Source: Bacteroidales bacterium (lineage in GTDB: Bacteria; Bacteroidota; Bacteroidia; Bacteroidales; UBA3663). From it: a DNA stretch of 64,000 nucleotides. The stretch lies in the NCBI GenBank assembly GCA_017618715.1, contig JAFZTS010000031.1, forward strand, positions 44,938 to 108,937, given 5' to 3'. Shown here in pieces: positions 19,662 to 27,197 of this stretch (the first letter of the stretch is position 1; each line of letters starts with the position of its first letter). A program made the position numbers and the translations under genes. Under the pieces are notes generated by a model. The model was not told the origin of the DNA and did not search any database. It was given only the letters and a program-made list of their open reading frames with translations.

Positions 19662-21584
19662 TTACTGAACTACGATAACTTTGTAAACCTTTTTGTAATC
19701 ACCCGTCCAAGCGGCAGAAGCTGTGTATTCGATAGCATAGGTGCCGGCAGCGATACTTCCAAGTTTCACGGCATCTTGAGTAATGTCAACACCATCTTCA
19801 CCGGGAACTTCATCAACAATTTCAACGTTTGTGGTGTATGCGGTACATGTAATTACAGAGCCAATCTTGAAGTCTGTACCGGCAACAGCTACAGTCTGAA
19901 TGTAGCCTTCTGCTCCTGGAGCTACATTGTTTGCATCAGCTTTATAATAGGTTGTGCCAGTGGTAAGGGTTGTTGCATCGGTAACTTGCGTATAGGTAGT
20001 GCCATCAAGGGTGTATATAGAAGTCGTGATAGTCGAAGGTCCTTGTGCAACAGACTCGGCAACTGAAGCTTCGGTGATTGGGTAGGTGGTAGCGTCGGTC
20101 GTTGTTACTGTGTAAACTTTGTAATTGTCTGATGTAGGTTTGACAACATTTCCATCCTCTACGAAGGTTGCATAGATATCGCATTCAGCAGCATACTCGC
20201 TACCGCCATATACATACTTGCCATCCTTCACACCGAAAGTGGTAATAGAAGGCTCAGAAACGGTCGTGATGTACTCAGCCTGACCATCCTCAGCAACAAC
20301 TTCAACTGCATCGAAGGAGATAGGATAGAGACCGGCAGGGTCTGTGCTTCCACCAGTATGACCATTGGTGTTGTCGGAGATTTTGAAAAGATAGGTGTAT
20401 TTGTAATTAGGCTTCCATGCAACATAAGCAGCGGGAACCGTTGCCGTAGCATCTTCAACAGTAATGGTCTCTTTTGTGACACTGTTATAGAGAGTGTAGT
20501 CCACTTTCAACACTAAGCTATCTGTGTTGGAAATCTGGGGCAGAACAGCGGTATATGCACCACCATCAGTATCATAAGTAGGAGCAGCAGAAGTAGTTGC
20601 CAAAGGAGCAGTTGTACTGATACCATTGATGTTCGTGCCAAGAATCAAGTCGGTGTTCGAAAGTCCAGAACCTGGAGTAATAGTCAGTTTCGGTTGATTC
20701 TCGGTATCAGTATTTGTAGCGTCAAAATATGTCACAGTGATAGATCCTTCAAAGTTTGAAGCTGACACGTTAGGGCAGATGGCACCGAAAGCATCCTCAT
20801 CTGAAGCATTCTTGGCTTCGTCATCGTTAGTAACCTTGAAACTGATAGCGGTGATTTCATAGCCGGGAACGGTCTCGAACATGCCAACACGTACCTGTGA
20901 CAGTGAGTTGCGGAACTTCATTGTGGCATTACCGCCATAAGTATTCTTTGCATTACGATCTGTACCTGCAGACTTAGCGATGACATTACGGTCAGAGAAG
21001 TAGAGGTCTGCGAGGCTTGGATAAGTAGTGCCGTCAGTTGATGCTGCCAGAGTCACAACATAACCCTTGTCATAAACAGTAGAACCTGAAGTGGTCTTGG
21101 CAATTTTCACGAGACCGTTGGTAATGTCGTCAGGCTTGGCAGAAACCGCGGTGAATACATAGTTCGTAGCACCATAGTCCCAATACTTGATGGTCTGAAC
21201 CTCATCCGTGGTGGTGGAGATGTTTGAAACATACTCTTCAGAATGTGAGTAACCTACATACTCCCAGTTCATCGTATTGGAGGTGGTAGTGTAGGCAGTA
21301 TTGCCAAGATAGTTCACTTGATAGTTTTGGAATACAAGGTTGCCATCTGTGGGTGCATCACCTGATTCTTCATTTTTCTCACCATAAATGATGAATTGGT
21401 TATTCAGTTTTGCAGCGGCATCAGCGCCTTCGTTGTCTGCACGCGTGATAGTGGGAACTGCAAAATTGAAGCTGATAGGCGCATTACCATTAGCCTCACC
21501 GAGTTCCTGGTTGCCTACGAACTCATCGCTTGAGCAACTGGCTAAAGCTACTAAAGCCGTTACGAATAAAGCATACTTTTTCAT
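19662..21584 (-). CDS. Fimbrillin family lipoprotein (Mfa1-like), 640 aa
   Basis: The signal peptide ends in lipobox LVALASC (Cys17) followed by SSDEFVG, a leader shared with the two paralogues upstream. Arg48 in TITRADNEG is the probable proteolytic maturation site: fimbrillins are lipoproteins that are cut after this Arg before polymerising on the outer membrane. Conserved blocks include TTTSNTMNWEYVG, IKYWDYGATNYVF and AYVAWKPNYKYTYLFKISDN, then YPISFDAVEVV and a C-terminal beta domain ending KKVYKVIVVQ. At 640 aa it is longer than typical Mfa1. The three large paralogues are probably alternative or co-assembled structural pilins. Hairpins flank the gene on both sides. Confidence 0.85.
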   Translation of the reverse strand: MKKYALFVTALVALASCSSDEFVGNQELGEANGNAPISFNFAVPTITRADNEGADAAAKLNNQFIIYGEKNEESGDAPTDGNLVFQNYQVNYLGNTAYTTTSNTMNWEYVGYSHSEEYVSNISTTTDEVQTIKYWDYGATNYVFTAVSAKPDDITNGLVKIAKTTSGSTVYDKGYVVTLAASTDGTTYPSLADLYFSDRNVIAKSAGTDRNAKNTYGGNATMKFRNSLSQVRVGMFETVPGYEITAISFKVTNDDEAKNASDEDAFGAICPNVSASNFEGSITVTYFDATNTDTENQPKLTITPGSGLSNTDLILGTNINGISTTAPLATTSAAPTYDTDGGAYTAVLPQISNTDSLVLKVDYTLYNSVTKETITVEDATATVPAAYVAWKPNYKYTYLFKISDNTNGHTGGSTDPAGLYPISFDAVEVVAEDGQAEYITTVSEPSITTFGVKDGKYVYGGSEYAAECDIYATFVEDGNVVKPTSDNYKVYTVTTTDATTYPITEASVAESVAQGPSTITTSIYTLDGTTYTQVTDATTLTTGTTYYKADANNVAPGAEGYIQTVAVAGTDFKIGSVITCTAYTTNVEIVDEVPGEDGVDITQDAVKLGSIAAGTYAIEYTASAAWTGDYKKVYKVIVVQ

Positions 21585-21634
21585 AATTGAATTACTATTT
21601 AGATTATTATTATTGGTATTCTATATATCTCGGA

Positions 21635-21649
21635 GAGGGACCGTCCCTC
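21635..21649. promoter_or_regulatory. Perfect 15-base dyad upstream of 640-aa fimbrillin
   Basis: GAGGGAC-C-GTCCCTC is a perfect dyad about 50 bases upstream of the gene start, in a 136-base gap that also holds a gene-end hairpin. It may be a protein-binding site or a small hairpin in the operon transcript. Confidence 0.45.
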
Positions 21650-21675
21650 GTGTCCTTTATGTGTATTTATTTTGT

Positions 21676-21706
21676 AGCCAAGTGGGGAGTCGAACCCCAC
21701 TTGGCT
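21676..21706. promoter_or_regulatory. Gene-end hairpin with T-arm-like loop
   Basis: AGCCAAGTGGGG and CCCCACTTGGCT form a perfect 12-bp stem around AGTCGAA, 14 bases past the stop of the 723-aa fimbrillin. The core and loop match the hairpin at 19604-19630. On the minus strand the loop reads TTCGACT, like a tRNA T-arm, but no tRNA surrounds it. Confidence 0.75.
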
Positions 21707-21720
21707 TATTAACAAAGTTA

Positions 21721-23892
21721 TTATTCAACAACCTTGATGACCTTAACAGCATACTTGCCATCGTTGATGATATACATGTCAAAGTAGATTCTGGTAGAAT
21801 CAGCTGTTGCGCCACCTCCGATGGTATTATTCCCAATAACACTCTTGGCAAGTTTGATCAAGCCGGCAGGAAGAGTCGTCTTGCCTGCTACGCTAATATA
21901 AGAATACTTTGTAGTACTTCCTCCGTTGGTTGTCTTCGAGAAGTAAACGTAATCATTGTCAACCGCCTCTCCATCTGTCGTGACGTCTTCAATATCATTC
22001 AGCGTCGCAACTGTAATAAAGTAGTAGGTCTTGCCGCTTTCGCCAACAGTTCCACCTGAAACATCGATGGGTTGATACTCGGTTACAGTAGTCTTGTCGC
22101 CACTTGTGTAGTCGTAAACGTAAGCATAAGATCCCGCATCAAGATTGTTAATAGTAATCTCTGCAGCTGAACCAGATGCCACAGTAATGGGATTATCATC
22201 TACACCATTGACAATCGAAGTAGCAGTATTGCTGATATTGGCATTCTTGGTAAGAGAGATAGAGTTGCGACCTATGACATCAGCGACATTAATTCCAGTT
22301 GTACGATTCTCAAGAGCATTCATTACGTCGGCTTCAGTGGCATCAGCGTCGCTAATTGCGTAAAGAACGGAGTTGTCGTCAGAAAGTGAGGTAACCAATT
22401 TGGCGGGTACAGCACTATTGTCCATAACCTGAACATATAAGTTCTTCTCACCCTTCTTATACTCATTGGTTGAGTTATTATGTCCCTGCTGATAGGTTGT
22501 GATAGTTGGAGCAGCTACGGTGGTTATAGTGGTCTGCTCGCCAGTAGCATCTGTGGCTTCGGCTACAACAGCATCGAATGTGATTGGGAACAAACCTGCA
22601 TCTGTACCATCTGTACTGGCTTCGGGAGAAGTCCAACCATTGGTGTTGTCGGAGATCTTGAAGATGTAGGTGTATGCATAGTTAGGCAACCACTGGGTGT
22701 AAGTAGAGGGAACTACAGCCTTGGCACCATAAACGTTGATTTCCTCATTAGAGCCGTCGATAGAAACCAGCGTATAATCTACGCGAAGAGTGAGAGGATC
22801 ACTAGAACTAACTGGGAAAACTGTCGTATAATAATCAGCGGCCTCAACACCTGCAAAAGTTGCAGTAGGGAGTGTGCGTCCGATATAGTCTCCATCAGCT
22901 TCATCACCTTCCTTGCTCGTAGCGAAATTGGAAAGTGCGCCATAAAGCTGGAACTTCTCAGAGCCTCCTGTAGAAGCTGCAGTTACAGTAGCTGTAGCCT
23001 TGTCATAATCAGCTTCTGACTCGTTGCTATTTCCTACATGTGGAAAATAAACATCGATTTTACCCTTGATAGGAAGACCTGAGGCGTTAGCGCTAATCAA
23101 GGTAGCTGTCGTTGACTTATCGGCATCTTCGAAATCATTAGTGCCATCAATTGTATAGAATATAACATTTTTAACGGCATAACCAGGAACGGTCTCATAG
23201 AGTGCAATACGAACCTTTGAACCAAGGTTCTTGAATTTCAGAGTTACCTCGTTGCCATAGTTTGCCTTTGTCACCTCTGTAATGTCAGAGATAAATACAT
23301 TGGAAAGAGCGGCAACGGATGGAATATCGAAACTATAAGCGGTTGCACTATTGGCAAGATCAGCACCATATTTCATGGCTGTTACACCAATTTCATCATC
23401 TGCGCCAGAATTGCCATCAACAGCCTTAAAAGTGCCAGTTGAAAAAGCAAGGAAATCATACTGATCCGTACTATAATCCCAGTACTTGATAGTTTGGCTG
23501 TTAACAGAAGACAACTTCGCATAATTCTGATAAGGGTCAGTTCCTGGAGTTATACCAACATACTCCCAATTTGCAGTGTTAGACTCAGTGGTGCCTGCTG
23601 TGTTTGTTGAGAAGGCTACCAAGTAGTTGTCAAATACAAGAGTCTCACTGGGGTTTGCATCTTGCTCAGTGCCCTTGGTGCCTGTTACATAGAAATGGTC
23701 TCCGAGAAGAGTGGCTGCAGCATCACCTGTAATGTCTGCACGGGTGCGACCTTGACCGGAGGAAACGAATGAGATGATGCTACCTCCTTCAGTGCCTTTC
23801 TGAGTTGGGTTGTTTTCCCCAACGAATTCGTCGCTTGTGCAGCTTGCTAGAGCAAAAGCTGCTAAAGCAATGAAAGAATAATACTTTTTCAT
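21721..23892 (-). CDS. Fimbrillin family lipoprotein (Mfa1-like), 723 aa
   Basis: This is the longest of three paralogous pilins. Lipobox ALASC places Cys18, followed by TSDEFVG; Arg51 in GRTRADITG is the likely maturation site, 33 residues on. Shared blocks are TTESNTANWEYVG, IKYWDYSTDQYDF, VPGYAVKNVIFYTIDG, YTQWLPNYAYTYIFKISDNTNGW and LFPITFDAVV. The C-terminal third is an additional beta-rich domain (VNGVDDNPITVASG, GDKTTVTEYQPIDVSGG) and the last strand is KYAVKVIKVVE, comparable to the C-terminal donor strand of type V pilins. The gene follows the 635-aa paralogue by 78 bases. Which of the three is the major subunit cannot be told from sequence. Confidence 0.85.
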   Translation of the reverse strand: MKKYYSFIALAAFALASCTSDEFVGENNPTQKGTEGGSIISFVSSGQGRTRADITGDAAATLLGDHFYVTGTKGTEQDANPSETLVFDNYLVAFSTNTAGTTESNTANWEYVGITPGTDPYQNYAKLSSVNSQTIKYWDYSTDQYDFLAFSTGTFKAVDGNSGADDEIGVTAMKYGADLANSATAYSFDIPSVAALSNVFISDITEVTKANYGNEVTLKFKNLGSKVRIALYETVPGYAVKNVIFYTIDGTNDFEDADKSTTATLISANASGLPIKGKIDVYFPHVGNSNESEADYDKATATVTAASTGGSEKFQLYGALSNFATSKEGDEADGDYIGRTLPTATFAGVEAADYYTTVFPVSSSDPLTLRVDYTLVSIDGSNEEINVYGAKAVVPSTYTQWLPNYAYTYIFKISDNTNGWTSPEASTDGTDAGLFPITFDAVVAEATDATGEQTTITTVAAPTITTYQQGHNNSTNEYKKGEKNLYVQVMDNSAVPAKLVTSLSDDNSVLYAISDADATEADVMNALENRTTGINVADVIGRNSISLTKNANISNTATSIVNGVDDNPITVASGSAAEITINNLDAGSYAYVYDYTSGDKTTVTEYQPIDVSGGTVGESGKTYYFITVATLNDIEDVTTDGEAVDNDYVYFSKTTNGGSTTKYSYISVAGKTTLPAGLIKLAKSVIGNNTIGGGATADSTRIYFDMYIINDGKYAVKVIKVVE

Positions 23893-23947
23893 AATTAGGA
23901 AGATTTAATTGGTTTATTAAATAATTTGGATATTCTTGTTTCAGAGG

Positions 23948-23968
23948 CCCCCTCCACAAGGGAGAGGG
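23948..23968. promoter_or_regulatory. Imperfect gene-end hairpin
   Basis: CCCCCTCC and GGGAGAGGG pair around ACAA with one bulge, directly after the stop of the 635-aa fimbrillin. It occupies the same relative place as the hairpins after the other fimbrillin genes. Confidence 0.5.
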
Positions 23969-23970
23969 AT

Positions 23971-25878
23971 TTAGTTGATTACCTTGATTACCTTGTAAGC
24001 TGTAGCGCTGGCTGTGGTCAGACGGATTACGTAATAGCCCGCTTCTGTCGGTGTTAGGGATGCCTTTTTATCGGTACCGAGAGATGTCCATGTGGCGGTC
24101 GCAAAAATGACTGCCGCCTTGGCTTCTGTAACCTCTTCTGTTGAGAGGATGTAGTCCCATGCCGTTGGAATTACGCCGTCCTCAGTTGAGATGATGATTT
24201 CCTCGCCGACTTTGTACTCATCGTTGGTGGTAACATCACTTGTGGCCGAATAAGTTGTGATGGAAGGAGTGGTGACCTCGGTGATAGTCTCCTGATTCTC
24301 CTCGACTTCATCAATGATAATAGCGTCGAAGGTGATTGGGAACAGCTCTGCAGGATTCTCTGGATCGGGATTGCCCGGGTTGTTCGGATCTTCTGGGGTG
24401 GGTACAGGATTGGATGGGTCACCCTGGTCGCCGCTTGGAGCATCGGGTTGTTCCGGATAGGCTGGGTTCGGTACCAATGGAGCATCCGGATTAGGAATGA
24501 CGTCATTCGGGTCATCAGAGTCTGGATCGTCGATATATGGATTCGGATAGTTGGGATCCGGAACATAAGGAGGATCTACTTCGCCGTCACCATCTGCGTC
24601 TGAAGGATCGTTATCACCACCCTTTTCGGGATCTGGATCACGTCCAGGACCGACTGTGACATCGCCGCCACCACCTTCGCCAGTATAGCCATTGCTCCTG
24701 TCAGTGATCTTGAAAATGTAAGTGTAAGAATAGTTTGGTTTCCACTTCAGATACTCTGCGGGAACACTCACGTAAGCGTCACGTACATGAATCTCCTCGC
24801 CGCTTCCGTCAAGAGCAACGAGAGTATAGTCAACACGCATCTGCATCTTAAGCGAATTCTGCTCGTATGGAAGGATTGGCTTGTAATCGGAAGTGACCCC
24901 CGAAGTGCCATCGATGGTATAGGAACCTTTGCCAAAAGTAGCCTCACTGGCGGATGAACCAATGAATGCCTTGACTTCAGTGTCGGAGATGGAACCGTCA
25001 GCTGCAATGAATTTGGAAGCTTGACCTGCCTTGACTGCAGAAACTGATGTGTAGTCAAGTTCACCGAAGGTATTTGAAAACGCGAGCTTATTGGTAGCGC
25101 CTGCAAACGAAGTGACTGCTGCATTGGTTGCGTCATCATAAGTAACCGTAAACTTGCCTGAAGAAGGGAACGCTGCACCTACACCGACAGTTGTGCTGCC
25201 GGAAGGAGCACCGATATAGTAGAATACGAGGTCCTTGATGGCATAGCCGGGAACGGTCTCATAGAAACCGATACGCATCTGAGCACCCAGACGACGGAAC
25301 TTGAATGTCACAGTCTGATTATATGGCACGGTAGCCGGGGTCGTAGCCGTTGCAGCCTGTGCTGTCGGGGTGGCTGTGATGCGGTCAGCGACATAAATAT
25401 TCGTCAGGGAATTTGCATCGGTTACTTCTATACGCATTCCATCTTCGGTGTTTTTGATGGTTTCGTCTGCACCAAGACCAGCAACGGCAACAAATTTGTA
25501 TTCTGAAGCGCTGTAGTCCCAGTACTTGATGTCTTGGTAGGCTCCCTTCAATGAGGTCTTTCCGACATATTCCCAATCGGCAGTGTTGGATTCTGTCGTA
25601 CCAGCAGTGCCTTCGGCGTATTCGAGAAGATAATTGTCGAAAATAGTGCTGGTGGTACCACCTGAGGTCTTCTGACCAAAGATGTGGAATTTGCCACCCA
25701 GAAGTTGAGCTGACTCTGCATGGTCTGCACGTGTCTTAGCCTGCGTGTTGCTTCCGAAATCGATAGCAACCTGCTCTTCTGGATTCTCAACATTTGTAAC
25801 TCCAACGAAGTTGTCGCTGGTACAGCCTACAAGTGTTACACTTGCAGCAGCTGCGAGGAGCAAAAGATACTTTTTCAT
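23971..25878 (-). CDS. Fimbrillin family lipoprotein with Asp/Pro-rich insert, 635 aa
   Basis: This is the first pilin gene of the operon. Lipobox VTLVGC gives Cys19, then TSDNFVG; Arg50 in AKTRADHAE is the probable maturation site. It shares TTESNTADWEYVG, IKYWDYSASEYKF, VPGYAIKDLVFYYIG and YLKWKPNYSYTYIFKITDRSNGYTG with its paralogues. Between GYTGEGGG and LFPITFDA, where the paralogues have about 10-20 residues, it carries about 115 residues of low complexity rich in Asp, Pro, Asn and Gly (for example DPNNPGNPDPENP). It ends TAYKVIKVIN. The insert could form an extended stalk or bind calcium. Function as a structural pilin is by family; the insert's role is unknown. Confidence 0.85.
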   Translation of the reverse strand: MKKYLLLLAAAASVTLVGCTSDNFVGVTNVENPEEQVAIDFGSNTQAKTRADHAESAQLLGGKFHIFGQKTSGGTTSTIFDNYLLEYAEGTAGTTESNTADWEYVGKTSLKGAYQDIKYWDYSASEYKFVAVAGLGADETIKNTEDGMRIEVTDANSLTNIYVADRITATPTAQAATATTPATVPYNQTVTFKFRRLGAQMRIGFYETVPGYAIKDLVFYYIGAPSGSTTVGVGAAFPSSGKFTVTYDDATNAAVTSFAGATNKLAFSNTFGELDYTSVSAVKAGQASKFIAADGSISDTEVKAFIGSSASEATFGKGSYTIDGTSGVTSDYKPILPYEQNSLKMQMRVDYTLVALDGSGEEIHVRDAYVSVPAEYLKWKPNYSYTYIFKITDRSNGYTGEGGGGDVTVGPGRDPDPEKGGDNDPSDADGDGEVDPPYVPDPNYPNPYIDDPDSDDPNDVIPNPDAPLVPNPAYPEQPDAPSGDQGDPSNPVPTPEDPNNPGNPDPENPAELFPITFDAIIIDEVEENQETITEVTTPSITTYSATSDVTTNDEYKVGEEIIISTEDGVIPTAWDYILSTEEVTEAKAAVIFATATWTSLGTDKKASLTPTEAGYYVIRLTTASATAYKVIKVIN

Positions 25879-25941
25879 TTTCTTGTGTATAGTTTTATCT
25901 GATTTATTCTGCCAATTATCTCGTGTATTTCATATCTCTGA

Positions 25942-27177
25942 TTACAAGTCGAATTCTTGGGTGCCACCATCTTCGTAGTCAACAACGACGGCATCGAATC
26001 CGGATCCTCCCTTGCGTTTCGGAATCGGAACGGTGTCCATGTCTAACTCTACGGTGATGACGCCGCCCTTGAATCGCTTCTGCACCTGGTCGGTCACCTC
26101 GAAGACAAAGGTGGAGTCCATGCCATTGCTGAACTGCATGGTCACGTCCATGTAGTGTTTTATACCGTCGTCAGCGCGAGTGACGCCGGCTCGGCTTTCG
26201 GCGTAACGGGTGCCATTGATATTGCATATTCCGAAAGACATCAGGCGACCGCCTGCGATATCAACACTTTCACCATTCATGTTACAATCCTTCTTGAAGC
26301 GGACGTTGTAGTCAACGACAATCGCATCACTACCTGCAATGCCTGAGTTCAGTACTACACTTCGTGCCATGCCTGAGAGGTTGGCGTTACCTTCGACAGC
26401 TACCACACGGCCCTTGTTGTTGTGGAAGATCACCTGCGTCAGATAAATGTAGGTGACGGGTTCCAGCAGCATGTTGATGTTCTTTACCCAAAGATCACGT
26501 TCCTCATCATAGTAGAAATCATTGAGGTTTCGATTGATGTCGATGCCTTGTTCGTATGCAGCGAAGAGTCCTTCAGGCTGATAGAACGAGCGGGTGTATT
26601 TAGGAGCATGATAGCGACTGGAGTTCATCGTCATATTTGTATATGCGGTAACGGAGTCGAGAGTCGTGGTCTCGTCGAAGAGAAGACTTTGGATGCCGTC
26701 GATAGTCTTGATATCATTCCAAGCGAGGATATCCCAGAAACCCCAGTCGAATGATGTCTCCAGGACATAACCGTTGACGTAGTTCGATTGTGCTCGAGTG
26801 TGAGGAACATAAGGGGTCATACCCGTATAGTAGCGACGGATGTTGAAGGCATCAGGTTCTTCGTAACCGAGGGTTCCGAAAAGTTCCTTGTCGTAATCAT
26901 CCCAACCATAGTACCACTCTTTGGTCCAGTCGTAAGGAATACCGAGGTCGGTCACATAGTCCCAGAAGACATCCAGTTCGAGGTGCACGATGGGCATCTT
27001 GATGATGATATCGCCACCATCATGCAGATGCAATTCTGGTTCGCGCACACAACCAATCAGAATCGGTGATGTCAGGGCGAGGAAAAGTGAAGAGGAGAGT
27101 ATAGCATACCCTTTGCGGCATGACTTCTGCCATGCCGCCTTGAAGGCTTGTACTATATGTCTGCTCATTGTTTTCAC
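25942..27177 (-). CDS. DUF5119-type lipoprotein of fimbrial operon, 411 aa
   Basis: A long basic N-terminus precedes a hydrophobic segment and lipobox ILIGC, followed by VREPELHLHDGG. The block MPIVHLELDVFWDY, with many Trp and Tyr residues (KEWYYGWDDYD), is characteristic of the DUF5119 family as I recall it, which is repeatedly found next to DUF3575 proteins and fimbrillins in Bacteroidales. It sits 20 bases after the DUF3575 gene and 63 bases before the first pilin, so the three are very probably co-transcribed. It may assist assembly or anchoring of the fimbria at the outer membrane. A TRAD string also occurs in it, but deep inside the protein near residue 333, so it is unlikely to be a maturation site. 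Confidence 0.75.
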   Translation of the reverse strand: MKTMSRHIVQAFKAAWQKSCRKGYAILSSSLFLALTSPILIGCVREPELHLHDGGDIIIKMPIVHLELDVFWDYVTDLGIPYDWTKEWYYGWDDYDKELFGTLGYEEPDAFNIRRYYTGMTPYVPHTRAQSNYVNGYVLETSFDWGFWDILAWNDIKTIDGIQSLLFDETTTLDSVTAYTNMTMNSSRYHAPKYTRSFYQPEGLFAAYEQGIDINRNLNDFYYDEERDLWVKNINMLLEPVTYIYLTQVIFHNNKGRVVAVEGNANLSGMARSVVLNSGIAGSDAIVVDYNVRFKKDCNMNGESVDIAGGRLMSFGICNINGTRYAESRAGVTRADDGIKHYMDVTMQFSNGMDSTFVFEVTDQVQKRFKGGVITVELDMDTVPIPKRKGGSGFDAVVVDYEDGGTQEFDL

Positions 27178-27197
27178 TTTTGTTTTTTATTTGTCAG

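Noticed and set aside
19604..19680. tRNA gene suggested by a TTCGACT T-arm-like loop
   Set aside because: No D-arm, anticodon arm or acceptor stem can be drawn around it; the stem is too long for a T-arm.
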